The notes below the pieces were generated by a model. It had not been told where the DNA came from and searched no databases. It saw nothing but the letters and a program-made list of their open reading frames with translations. Shown in pieces: positions 16,312 through 24,936 of a stretch of 64,000 nucleotides of DNA. Positions within the stretch are counted from its first letter, which is position 1; every line of letters begins with the position of its first letter. The translations under genes were made by a program, and so were the position numbers. Origin of the DNA: Gelatiniphilus marinus (GTDB taxonomy: Bacteria > Bacteroidota > Bacteroidia > Flavobacteriales > Flavobacteriaceae); assembly GCF_042678305.1 (NCBI RefSeq), contig NZ_JBHUDT010000003.1; one strand, given 5' to 3'.

Positions 16312-18180
16312 TTATAAATTAATGTGCAATCCTAAATTTACATTTCTACCTTTTGTGGTGTATCCTAAAATTTCAAAATAATCTTCGTTAAACACATTGG
16401 TTACACTTGTAAAAAGCTTCACTTTATTTTTAATGATGTGCTGACTAAAATATAAATCAACTAAAGAAAAAGACTCTAATTCTTCATTTGCAAAGGTTGA
16501 AAAATTGGTATCTGTTCTACTTCCAACAAACTGGTAATTTATTGAAGCATAGGTGTTTTTACAAAAATTATAACCCAAACTTGCATTGGCTTTATGTTTT
16601 GGGATACGTAAACGCACACCATCTTTTAACTCGGTAAAGGTATAATTTGCAGTGATTGATAAATCTTTAATTGTTTTCAATTCGGCTTCAAGCTCAAAAC
16701 CATGTACCGTAGCAGCTTCGGTGGCGTTTTCGTAACCTGAGGTGTAAATTATTGTGTTTTCTTCTTTTCTGTTAAAGTAAACCCCGTTTACACGAAATCC
16801 GTTTTTGTTCGAAAACTCTAACCCACCTTCAATTGTTACATTTTCTTCGGGTTTTAAATCTGGATTGGCTCCAAAAAAGCCAAACAACTGCGATAAGTTT
16901 GGCGCAATAAACGATGTTGCATAGGCCCCAAAAACCTTTGCATATCCGGAGTTAACAGGAATACTATAAGACGGATTTAAACTATAAACCAACTGCGAAC
17001 CGTATTCGCTGTGGTTGTTAAACCGTGCTCCTGCGTTAATGTTTAAGCCAAAATCGGAGACATAAACCACATTCAAATACGGATCGGTATTCGTATAGTT
17101 TTTTTCTGTAGCAAACACACTTTTATAATCTGAATAATTCACACCAATAATGGTATAAAAAGTTTCGTTAAAAACATATTTGTTAAAGGCATCAACCACA
17201 AAACTTTCGGCGTCGTAAGTTGCTCCAAAATCAGAAACAAGAGCCCTGTCTATTTTTGAAAAAGCCGCATTAATTTTAACGCTTCCATTTTTGTAACTAA
17301 ATTTTGGCGCTATTCCAAAACGTGATTGCTCAGAAATAAACGCATCATCGGTATCAGCAAAACTGTAGGTAGGAGCAGGAAAACCATCAATATCGGTTTT
17401 AAACTTATGGTAACTTGCAAAAGCATCAATCTGTAAAGCATCACTAATTTTATACCCTAATTTTGCATTGGTATTAAATCTTGAAAACGGATCTTTTTCC
17501 GGATTATCAGATTTTGCAGCCGATAAGCCATCAACATACCTGTTGCCAAAACTCGCCACATAACTAAACTTATTTACGGTTCCGTTAACCGATACATTAT
17601 TGGTAAAGCTAGCCCCATTATAACTCAAATCGTCTTGCGTTTGATTGGTGCCAACAACCGTTAAAAAACTGCCCGAAATTTGTTTTGTCGATGCTTTCTT
17701 AGTCGTAATATTAATTACCGCCGTAGCCGCAGCATTGCCGTAAAGCGTGCTTGCTGCGCCTTTAATAATTTCGATAGAATCTACGGTGTTTAAATCCAAC
17801 AATCTTAAATCGAAATCGTTTGCCAGCATAGACGGGTCGTTAACTTGAATACCATCAATAAGCACCAAAACCTGCCTGTTATTTCCGCCTCTAATAAAAT
17901 TTCCCAAATTCTGCCCTTCTACACTTCGGCTACCATTAATTTCAATACCGCTTTTGGTATTAATAAGCTCAGAAATGGTGCGCCCCTGATTGTTTTCAAT
18001 CTCTTTTTTAGAAATTTTAATAACCGTTTTTCCAGAATTTTCGCGTTTTAACTCGAAGCGCGAATCGCTAATTACCACTTCTTCTAATTGTTGTTCTTTT
18101 GTTAAATCGGTTTGCTCTTGCGCAAAAGCAAACACAGATACACCAAAAAACAGCGTACCCAAAACATTTGTTTTTTTCAT
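16312..18180 (-). CDS. btuB: TonB-dependent outer membrane receptor, BtuB-like (cobalamin)
   Basis: This 622-residue protein has a signal peptide (residues 1-20) and a plug domain with LEEVVISDSRFE at the TonB-box position. Plug motifs GNFIRGGNNRQVLVLIDGIQVNDPSM and VDSIEIIKGAASTLYGNAAATAVINITTKK follow, then a 22-strand barrel ending in NVNLGLHINL. The length is close to E. coli BtuB. A cobalamin riboswitch (18265-18515) precedes the gene on the same strand, and BtuF, BtuC and BtuD homologues are encoded divergently, so vitamin B12 is the likely substrate. Receptors of this type are powered by TonB-ExbBD, which are not in the window. Confidence 0.9.
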   Translation of the reverse strand: MKKTNVLGTLFFGVSVFAFAQEQTDLTKEQQLEEVVISDSRFELKRENSGKTVIKISKKEIENNQGRTISELINTKSGIEINGSRSVEGQNLGNFIRGGNNRQVLVLIDGIQVNDPSMLANDFDLRLLDLNTVDSIEIIKGAASTLYGNAAATAVINITTKKASTKQISGSFLTVVGTNQTQDDLSYNGASFTNNVSVNGTVNKFSYVASFGNRYVDGLSAAKSDNPEKDPFSRFNTNAKLGYKISDALQIDAFASYHKFKTDIDGFPAPTYSFADTDDAFISEQSRFGIAPKFSYKNGSVKINAAFSKIDRALVSDFGATYDAESFVVDAFNKYVFNETFYTIIGVNYSDYKSVFATEKNYTNTDPYLNVVYVSDFGLNINAGARFNNHSEYGSQLVYSLNPSYSIPVNSGYAKVFGAYATSFIAPNLSQLFGFFGANPDLKPEENVTIEGGLEFSNKNGFRVNGVYFNRKEENTIIYTSGYENATEAATVHGFELEAELKTIKDLSITANYTFTELKDGVRLRIPKHKANASLGYNFCKNTYASINYQFVGSRTDTNFSTFANEELESFSLVDLYFSQHIIKNKVKLFTSVTNVFNEDYFEILGYTTKGRNVNLGLHINL

Positions 18181-18264
18181 TTTAATTTGTAATTACTCGG
18201 AATGGTAAGGTATTGTTAACCGTACTCAAACTTTTATCCCGAAAGTTTAACTTATTTGTTTTGA

Positions 18265-18515
18265 AAATGGCAGGTCTCCTGACTTGTTTTATGTTATTTT
18301 ACCTTCCCATTCTTTATGAAGAACAGTGGTTTAAAAGAAGAAATAACATCCTTAAAAAAGGGCTCAATATTTCCGATAGCCATCGGAAGAGCATAAACTT
18401 ACAGTTGCGGGAACAGTTCAAGAATGAAGAGCAACGAATCTCGATTTTTGATTTTTAAATTCTAAATCATCAATCTTTAATCGTCAATCTTTTCACTTGA
18501 TTCCCTTTTAATTCT
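18265..18515 (-). ncRNA. cobalamin (AdoCbl) riboswitch
   Basis: On the minus strand the core elements occur in order. GGGAATCAAGTGAAA (18491-18505) is the start of the core, TTCCCGCAACTGTAAG (18398-18413) is the CGCAACTGTAA box, and GTCAGGAGACCTGCC (18269-18283) is the B12 box. The receptor ATG follows about 90 bp downstream. A near-palindrome TTCCGATGGCTATCGGAA (18371-18388) forms a peripheral stem and resembles a dispersed repeat also seen at 30495-30512. Vitamin B12 binding should repress the receptor gene. Confidence 0.9.
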
Positions 18516-18629
18516 TTCAGTAAAAACTGAATGAAACCAAATTTCGCTGCGAAAGTAAACATTTTGTTTAATCTTCAATTAAAAAGATTTAATAATCTTA
18601 CTTTTGAAGCTCAAAAAAAAAAACAAATC

Positions 18630-19772
18630 TTGAAAAAAGCACTTTTTTTATTCGTTATATGTTTTGTCTTTTCTTGTAAAAACGAATCGGCAAAAGAAGT
18701 ATTAAAAACTGTTGAAGGCATTCAGCTCAAAATAAAACATGCCAAAGGTTTTTCAGTTACAGACTACTCAACTTACAAAGTAATAAACATTAAAAACCCT
18801 TGGCCAAATGCCAAAAAAAGCTACCGCTATGTTTTAATCAGTAAAGAAAACGCAGTAAAAACAAGGTTTAAAACAGATGAATTTGATGCTGTTATTACTT
18901 ACCCTATCCACAAAATAGTGGTTACCTCGACCACGCATATCCCTGCTCTGGAACTACTTGATATTGAAGAAACATTAGTTGGATTTCCGGGAACCGATTA
19001 TATTTCTTCAGAAAAAATAAGAACTCAAATTAACAAGGGAAACATAAGAGAACTAGGTAAAAACGAAAGTATAAATACTGAGGTTTTACTAAGTTTAAGC
19101 CCCAATGTGGTTATTGGATTTGGTATTGATGGGCATAATAAAACCTTTGAAACCATAAAAAAATCTGGGATCCCTGTAATTTACAATGGCGATTGGGTTG
19201 AAGGTTCGCCCTTGGCAAAAGCCGAATGGATTAAGCTTTTTGGAGCCCTTTACAGTAAAGAAAAAGAAGCCGATTCTATTTTTAACACCATTGAAAAAAA
19301 TTATTTAAAAGCAAAAAAACTGGCACAAACCGTAAAAAACAAACCCACAATTTTAAGTGGCGCCATGCATAGCGATATTTGGTATTTGCCAAACGGAACA
19401 AGCACCGAAGCGCAGCTTTTAAAAGACGCCAACACCAATTACTTATGGAAAGACAGCAAAGGCACTGGCAGTTTAAAACTTAATTTTGAGGCCGTTTACA
19501 GCAAAGCAAAAGATGCTAATATTTGGTTAAATCCATCAAATTATAAAAGTTTAGACGCCCTTAAAAATGCGAGTATCCACAACACCAAGTTTAGTGCCTA
19601 CAACAACAAATCGATTTACACAGTTGCCAACACAACAGGTAAAAACGGTGGTGTTTTGTATTACGAATTGGGCTTTGCCCGACCAGATTTGGTATTAAAA
19701 GATATTATTAAAATCTGCCATCCAGAACTATTAAAAGACTATAACCCATTCTTTTTTAAACCTTTAGAATAA
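18630..19772 (+). CDS. periplasmic cobalamin-binding lipoprotein (BtuF-like)
   Basis: A TTG start at 18630 gives a proper lipoprotein signal (LKKALFLFVICFVFSCKNES, Cys at residue 16) and 380 residues. An ATG at 18531 would add 33 residues with no signal character. The fold is the two-lobed class III binding protein linked by a helix. Recognisable segments are HIPALELLDIEETLVGFPGT, LLSLSPNVVIGFG, GIPVIYNGDWVEGSPLAKAEW and the C-terminal YELGFARPDLVLKDI. It should deliver the ligand to the FecCD permease encoded next. The ligand is inferred to be cobalamin from the riboswitch-controlled receptor across the divergent gap; a haem or siderophore ligand is less likely. Confidence 0.85.
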   Translation: MKKALFLFVICFVFSCKNESAKEVLKTVEGIQLKIKHAKGFSVTDYSTYKVINIKNPWPNAKKSYRYVLISKENAVKTRFKTDEFDAVITYPIHKIVVTSTTHIPALELLDIEETLVGFPGTDYISSEKIRTQINKGNIRELGKNESINTEVLLSLSPNVVIGFGIDGHNKTFETIKKSGIPVIYNGDWVEGSPLAKAEWIKLFGALYSKEKEADSIFNTIEKNYLKAKKLAQTVKNKPTILSGAMHSDIWYLPNGTSTEAQLLKDANTNYLWKDSKGTGSLKLNFEAVYSKAKDANIWLNPSNYKSLDALKNASIHNTKFSAYNNKSIYTVANTTGKNGGVLYYELGFARPDLVLKDIIKICHPELLKDYNPFFFKPLE

Positions 19773-19828
19773 AAACAAAGACCTGTTAGTCCCGATCCTT
19801 CGGAACAGAGAGGCCTGAAAACCGTCCT

Positions 19829-20839
19829 ATGAAACACAATTTCAAATATTCATTTATAATTTTAACAACTATTTTAATAGTATGTTTTTTTGTGAATATT
19901 AGTCTAGGCTCGGTATATATTCCATTAAAAGAGATTTTTAATAGTCTTATAGGCAATTCATCGTCATACATTATTACCAATTACCGATTACCAAAAGCAT
20001 TAACTGCCATTTTAGTGGGTTCGGGTTTGGGCATTTCTGGGCTATTAATGCAAACGCTTTTTAGAAATCCGTTAGCAGGTCCATTTGTATTGGGCATAAG
20101 CTCGGGCTCTAGTTTGGGTGTGGCACTCATTATTTTAGGCACGGGTTTGTTTGGTGGTTTTTTGGCCTCGATCTTTATATCTAAATGGAGCATTGTAATT
20201 GCTGCCAGCCTAGGTAGTTTTTTGGTGCTTTTGGCGGTTTTAATGGTTTCTGTTAAAGTGCGCGATACTATGGCTATTCTTATTATCGGGCTCATGTTTG
20301 CCAGTATAACGGCAGCTATTGTTAGTGTGCTTTCGTATTTTGGATCTGCCGAACAATTACAACAATACATTTTTTGGGGCTTTGGCAGCCTGGGTAATTT
20401 ATCTTGGCACGAATTATTTATTTTTTCAGTTATATTTTGTGTCGGAATTTTATTAAGCATCCTGTCTATCAAATCGTTAAACACCTTGCTTTTAGGCGAA
20501 AATTACGCGATAAGTTTAGGATTGAATATTAAAAGAAGCAGGTTAATTATTATTGCCGCTACCAGTTTATTGGCAGGAACCATTACTGCTTTTGCGGGTC
20601 CTATTGCGTTTATTGGGTTGGCTATTCCGCACATAACGCGGCAAGTTTTTAACACCTCAAACCACAAAATATTATTACCCGCTGTATTTTTGTTTGGTGC
20701 AATTATCATGTTAATTTGCGATAGTATTGCCCAAATACCAAATAGCGATTACACGTTGCCAATTAATGCCATAACAGCTTTAATTGGCGCACCTGTTGTG
20801 ATTTGGTTATTGGTTAGAAAACGAAAAATGGTGTTTTAA
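19829..20839 (+). CDS. FecCD/BtuC family ABC transporter permease
   Basis: This 336-residue membrane protein has about ten hydrophobic segments. The family motifs are YRLPKALTAILVGSGLGISGLLMQTLFRNPLAGPFVLGISSGSSLG near residues 51-96 and GPIAFIGLAIPHITR near residues 256-270. It forms the membrane channel of a B12-type importer together with the ATPase encoded downstream and the binding protein upstream. The gap to the binding protein gene is short and carries a partial dispersed repeat (near 19790). Confidence 0.9.
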   Translation: MKHNFKYSFIILTTILIVCFFVNISLGSVYIPLKEIFNSLIGNSSSYIITNYRLPKALTAILVGSGLGISGLLMQTLFRNPLAGPFVLGISSGSSLGVALIILGTGLFGGFLASIFISKWSIVIAASLGSFLVLLAVLMVSVKVRDTMAILIIGLMFASITAAIVSVLSYFGSAEQLQQYIFWGFGSLGNLSWHELFIFSVIFCVGILLSILSIKSLNTLLLGENYAISLGLNIKRSRLIIIAATSLLAGTITAFAGPIAFIGLAIPHITRQVFNTSNHKILLPAVFLFGAIIMLICDSIAQIPNSDYTLPINAITALIGAPVVIWLLVRKRKMVF

Positions 20840-20842
20840 TAT

Positions 20843-20945
20843 GAATATAAATTCCAAAACAACAAAAACAAAATTCCAAAACCTGTGCCTCATAAATCTG
20901 AGTGGTTTTTTAGAATTTAGTGATTGGAATTTGAAAATTGTATAT
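20843..20945. repeat. AT-rich dispersed repeat between permease and ATPase genes
   Basis: AAATTCCAAAAC occurs twice (within 20850-20885), and TTGGAATTTGAAAATTGT near 20925-20942 is an inverted relative. Similar short strings are found at 50496-50520 and 57150-57165. This looks like an intergenic repeat rather than a gene and separates otherwise tightly spaced transporter genes. Confidence 0.4.
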
Positions 20946-20953
20946 TGAAATTT

Positions 20954-21748
20954 ATGAGTGTTAACAAATCACATATCATTTTAAAAACCGAAAACCTAAG
21001 CATTGGTTATTCCACAAAAAAGCTGCAAACCACTGTTTCTTCAAATATAAATATTGAATTAAATAAAGGTGAATTGGTTGGGTTGATTGGCGCCAATGGT
21101 ATTGGAAAATCAACTTTAATCAGAACCATTACCAATGTTCAAAAAGCATTAAATGGTTCGGTTTTAATCAACAATAAAAATTTAGCACAACTAAACCCCA
21201 TCGATTTGGCAAAAATGATGAGTTTGGTTTTAACCGAGCAAATAGCCTCGAAAAACCTAACCGTTTTTGAGGTTATCGCATTGGGCAGACAACCTTACAC
21301 CAGTTGGATTGGTAATTTATCTGGAAACGACAAAACCATTATTAATAAAGCGATAACGCAAACCAACATTGAAAATTTAAAACATAAAAAATGTTTTGAG
21401 TTAAGCGACGGACAGTTACAAAAAGTAATGATTGCGCGCGCTTTGGCACAAGACACCGATTTAATTATTCTGGACGAACCCACTACGCACCTCGATATGT
21501 ACCATAAAGCATACATATTAAAACTGCTTCAAAAATTGGCTAAAAACACTAATAAAACCATTTTGTTTTCCTCTCACGAAATAGATCTCGCCATTCAATT
21601 ATGCGATAAACTTATTGTTATGACTGAAAACAAAGTCGTTTCAGACCTACCCTGTAACCTCATTTTAAATGGCACTTTCGATTCTTTATTCCCTAAAGAT
21701 TTAATAACTTTTGATGAGGAGAAAGGCAGTTTTAGAGTGAAGAAGTAA
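20954..21748 (+). CDS. ABC transporter ATP-binding protein (BtuD/FecE-like)
   Basis: The start at 20954 (MSVNKSHIILKTENLSIGY) is preferred over an in-frame ATG 30 bp upstream that lies inside an intergenic repeat; it gives 264 residues. Walker A is GANGIGKST, the signature is ELSDGQLQKVMIARAL and Walker B is DLIILDEPTTHLD, with a switch His in LFSSHEIDLA. It energises the FecCD permease encoded upstream, in a B12-type uptake system. A long C-terminal tail of about 45 residues follows the switch region. Confidence 0.9.
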   Translation: MSVNKSHIILKTENLSIGYSTKKLQTTVSSNINIELNKGELVGLIGANGIGKSTLIRTITNVQKALNGSVLINNKNLAQLNPIDLAKMMSLVLTEQIASKNLTVFEVIALGRQPYTSWIGNLSGNDKTIINKAITQTNIENLKHKKCFELSDGQLQKVMIARALAQDTDLIILDEPTTHLDMYHKAYILKLLQKLAKNTNKTILFSSHEIDLAIQLCDKLIVMTENKVVSDLPCNLILNGTFDSLFPKDLITFDEEKGSFRVKK

Positions 21749-21843
21749 TTATCTGCTCCTGGTATTATTTTCAGTTAAATCTTAATGCTTCGCCTAAAAT
21801 CTTTCAACTAAAAAAATTATCTTTGGATAAACTTCTATTTTAA

Positions 21844-23163
21844 ATGAACGACAACCTTAGCCTAATTTTAGTTATTCTTATCTCCGCAGCTATTGGCACC
21901 TATTTAGGCATGCTATTTAACAAACTAAAAAGTAAAAGCGAGCAAAGCACTTTACAGGAACGCCAAAACCAAATGCATCAAACTATAAATGAATTAAAGC
22001 AAAATTTAAACAAAATTGAAAACCAGCGCGAAGACATCCGTAAGGAAAAAGATGTTTTACATGCTGAATTAACCCGAAGGAATACCGAATACGAAAACCT
22101 GCAACAACTCAATAAAAAACGCGATGCTGAAATTGAAGAACGCCAACAACAATTACGAAAGGATTTCGAACTTTTGGCCACAAAAATACTCGACGAAAAA
22201 TCTGAAAAATTCACACTTCAGAATAAAGAAAACATCAAAAATATTTTAAACCCGTTACAAGAAAAAATTAAAGTTTTTGAAGAAAAAGTAGATTTAACCC
22301 AAAAAGAAAGTATTAGTATGCATTCTGCTTTAAAAGAGCAATTATTGGGATTAAAAGACCTAAACCAACAAATGACAAAGGAAGCCACCAATTTAACCAG
22401 GGCTTTAAAAGGCGATAGCAAAATGCAAGGCAACTGGGGCGAATTGGTTTTAGAACGTGTATTGGAAAAATCCGGACTGGAAAAAGACAGGGAATATTTC
22501 GTGCAACAAAGCTTTACTTTGGCAGACGGCTCTCGTGTTTTGCCCGATGTGGTATTGCATCTTCCCGATGGTAAAAAAATGGTTATCGATAGCAAAGTAT
22601 CGTTAACCGATTATGAGCGTTTGGTTAATGCTGAAGACGATGACAAAACACTCCATTTAAAAGCGCATGTAAATTCCATTAAAAAACATGTCGATCAGCT
22701 TTCAGAAAAAAACTATCAGGATTTATACGATATTGAATCGCCCGATTTTGTTTTGATGTTCATCCCCATCGAACCTGCTTTCGCGGTTGTTGTAAATGAA
22801 GATAATAGCATTTACAACAAAGCTTTCGAAAAGAATATTGTTATCGTTACACCATCTACTTTACTGGCCACTTTACGTACTATTGACAGTATGTGGAACA
22901 ACGAAAAACAACAGCGCAACGCCATTGAAATTGCACGACAAGCCGGTGCACTTTATGATAAATTTGAAGGTTTAGTTAAAGATTTAACCGGTGTTGGCAA
23001 AAAAATTGATGCCGCCAAAAGCGATTATTCGGCAGCAATGAATAAATTAGTTGATGGCAGGGGCAACCTAATAACCAGTGTTGAAAAACTAAAAAAAATG
23101 GGGGCTAAAGCAAAAAAGGCCTTACCTGAAGCCATAATAAAACGCGCCCAAGAAGAAAAATAA
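21844..23163 (+). CDS. rmuC: DNA recombination protein RmuC
   Basis: The 439-residue protein has an N-terminal membrane segment (LSLILVILISAAIGTYLGMLF), a long coiled coil (about residues 30-165) and then the RmuC nuclease-fold domain. Landmarks are KGDSKMQGNWGELVLERVLEKSGL, LPDVVLHLPDGKKMVIDSKVSL and DFVLMFIPIEPAF. E. coli RmuC limits recombination at short inverted repeats, which is notable in a genome so rich in palindromic repeats. The gene starts about 95 bp after the ABC ATPase gene and 12 bp before the thioesterase gene. Confidence 0.93.
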   Translation: MNDNLSLILVILISAAIGTYLGMLFNKLKSKSEQSTLQERQNQMHQTINELKQNLNKIENQREDIRKEKDVLHAELTRRNTEYENLQQLNKKRDAEIEERQQQLRKDFELLATKILDEKSEKFTLQNKENIKNILNPLQEKIKVFEEKVDLTQKESISMHSALKEQLLGLKDLNQQMTKEATNLTRALKGDSKMQGNWGELVLERVLEKSGLEKDREYFVQQSFTLADGSRVLPDVVLHLPDGKKMVIDSKVSLTDYERLVNAEDDDKTLHLKAHVNSIKKHVDQLSEKNYQDLYDIESPDFVLMFIPIEPAFAVVVNEDNSIYNKAFEKNIVIVTPSTLLATLRTIDSMWNNEKQQRNAIEIARQAGALYDKFEGLVKDLTGVGKKIDAAKSDYSAAMNKLVDGRGNLITSVEKLKKMGAKAKKALPEAIIKRAQEEK

Positions 23164-23175
23164 AAAACTTAAACT

Positions 23176-23724
23176 ATGTTTAAACACATAAAAGATTCCC
23201 AAATAACCATCTCAGAACTCATGCGGCCCATGCACTCTAATTTTAGCGGCAAAATACATGGAGGCTATATATTGAATTTAATGGATCAAATCGCCTTTGC
23301 CTGTGCCTCAAAGCACTCCAGACATTATTGCGTAACGGCATCGGTAAACAAAGTCGATTTTTTAAACCCCATAGAAGTTGGCGAGCTGGTAACATTAAAA
23401 GCATCGGTAAATTATACGGGGCGAACCTCTATGGTTATTGGTGTTCGTGTAGAATCTGAAAACATTCAAACAGGAGAAACCAAACATTGCAACTCCTCGT
23501 ATTTTACAATGGTAGCCAAAGACAATAATGGAAAAAACGCTCCTGTGCCCGGTATTATATTAGACTCTAAAACAAGCATACGTAGATTCTCAAGAAGCAT
23601 TGCTTTACAAAAACTTGATAAAAACAGGTCGAACGAATTTAATGCCTCAGAGTTTCAACTAAAAGATAATTTGCATCTAATTGAAAATCAAAATGCAAAA
23701 ATAGAACTTAACAACAACCTTTAA
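23176..23724 (+). CDS. hotdog-fold acyl-CoA thioesterase (YciA/ACOT type)
   Basis: The 182-residue protein contains the hotdog signature MRPMHSNFSGKIHGGYILNLMDQIAF near residues 16-41 and VNKVDFLNPIEVGELVTLKASVNYTGRTSMVIGVRV (named by position, about 55-90). Hexameric YciA-type enzymes hydrolyse acyl-CoA in the cytoplasm. The C-terminal 45 residues (after about 135) are polar and less conserved. It lies 12 bp after rmuC and may share its message. Confidence 0.88.
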   Translation: MFKHIKDSQITISELMRPMHSNFSGKIHGGYILNLMDQIAFACASKHSRHYCVTASVNKVDFLNPIEVGELVTLKASVNYTGRTSMVIGVRVESENIQTGETKHCNSSYFTMVAKDNNGKNAPVPGIILDSKTSIRRFSRSIALQKLDKNRSNEFNASEFQLKDNLHLIENQNAKIELNNNL

Positions 23725-23820
23725 ACAACACTTTTAACAAGTTATTTTACTGAAAAAACTTAAAAAACCATCCTCTTGCAAAAGTTGTGGCAAAAAAAGG
23801 GCAACTTAAGTCAAGCAAGG

Positions 23821-24774
23821 CTAAAGCTTTTCAATTTTTTCTTTTTCCTTTTTAAAAACCTTGATATTTGGCAATGCCGTTATGGCTAAATTGATGTATT
23901 TTAAGGCTTCGGTTTTACTGTTTTTATGCCTTTTAATTTGCGCTAAACGGTAGTTTGCCCAAGCTACGGGAACACCATCTTTAGCAGTGTAATGGGCAAT
24001 GTAAGTTTGTAAACATTGTTCGCCTTTATCTAGCTGCGTGTTATATTCGGCAGCTACTTTACCCAGTTGGTAATGCAAGACGTTGCGCTGGTGTTTTTGC
24101 TGTGCCGCCTCAATATTTTTAATGGCTTTTTCGGGCTGGTTTTGGTTTTCGTAAAAACTGGTTAACTTGTTAAAACAGGTTAAAGATCCGCCAACGGCAA
24201 TGGCTTTTTTGTAATATTGCTCTGCTAATTCCGGCTCGTTATCATATTCGTAAATATATCCTTTTGCCAAATAGCCATCTACCAGAGATAGGTTTTGCAA
24301 TTGGTTGGCAAATTTTAACGATTTACTTTTACTGCCACCAATAATACCCGGTAATTGCATATACAGCTCTACCAATGCCCAACGGGTATCGATGTGGTTT
24401 TTGTCTAACTGGGCCGCTCTTAAAAAGTGTTTTTTGGCTTCGCCAATTATGCCCACGGCTTTTATTTTGCTAATAGATAGAGCTTTCATACCCAAAACAC
24501 CTCCGTATTTATAATTGTAATTAGCGCAGTTTTGGTCTGTTTTTAAAAGTTTTTTATATTGTATTATGGCATCGTCCCATTTTTTTTGGTAGCCGTAAGC
24601 ATCGCCCAGATACTCGATGGCTTTTAAGTTGTTGGGATGGCTTTTTAAGTAGTTAAGCACCAAATGCTCTGCTTTGGCAAATTGCTTGTTTTTTATAAGC
24701 TCTCCTATGGTATGTAAGTCGGTTTGAGCATAAACAGCGAAAGGAAGAAAAAGTAATAATATAATATTTTTCAT
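23821..24774 (-). CDS. tetratricopeptide repeat protein, exported
   Basis: The 317-residue protein has a signal peptide (MKNIILLLFLPFAVYAQ) followed by repeated helical pairs typical of TPRs. Examples are AIEYLGDAYGYQKKWDDAIIQYKKLLK, AEQYYKKAIAVGGS and KAIKNIEAAQQKHQRN. It is likely a periplasmic protein-protein interaction scaffold. It is transcribed divergently from the macroglobulin gene with 162 bp between them. Specific function unknown. Confidence 0.85.
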   Translation of the reverse strand: MKNIILLLFLPFAVYAQTDLHTIGELIKNKQFAKAEHLVLNYLKSHPNNLKAIEYLGDAYGYQKKWDDAIIQYKKLLKTDQNCANYNYKYGGVLGMKALSISKIKAVGIIGEAKKHFLRAAQLDKNHIDTRWALVELYMQLPGIIGGSKSKSLKFANQLQNLSLVDGYLAKGYIYEYDNEPELAEQYYKKAIAVGGSLTCFNKLTSFYENQNQPEKAIKNIEAAQQKHQRNVLHYQLGKVAAEYNTQLDKGEQCLQTYIAHYTAKDGVPVAWANYRLAQIKRHKNSKTEALKYINLAITALPNIKVFKKEKEKIEKL

Positions 24775-24936
24775 GATTTTTTAAGCAAGTACAAAGCTAA
24801 ACAATATTTTACGGACAATATACTTTACTTTAAAAATGGTTAACTTCACTCAACCAACGCAAGTAATTCATCATATATTGTTTTTTGGAACAACTTTTGA
24901 AAGTACATTTAAAGATAAATTTTAACACCTACTGAA

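Noticed and set aside
18213..18458. Open frame of 81 codons on the plus strand
   Set aside because: It lies on the opposite strand of the cobalamin riboswitch and contains its conserved boxes. Codon content is not gene-like.
18531..18629. ATG start for the BtuF-like protein 99 bp upstream
   Set aside because: The added residues lack signal character, whereas the TTG start at 18630 gives a complete lipoprotein signal.
19981..20484. Antisense open frame of 167 codons within the BtuC-like permease gene
   Set aside because: It is a mirror frame of a hydrophobic protein gene with no family features. The sense frame carries all FecCD motifs.
20924..20953. Upstream ATG of the BtuD-like ATPase
   Set aside because: It lies in an AT-rich intergenic repeat. 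The ATG at 20954 begins the conserved N-terminus.
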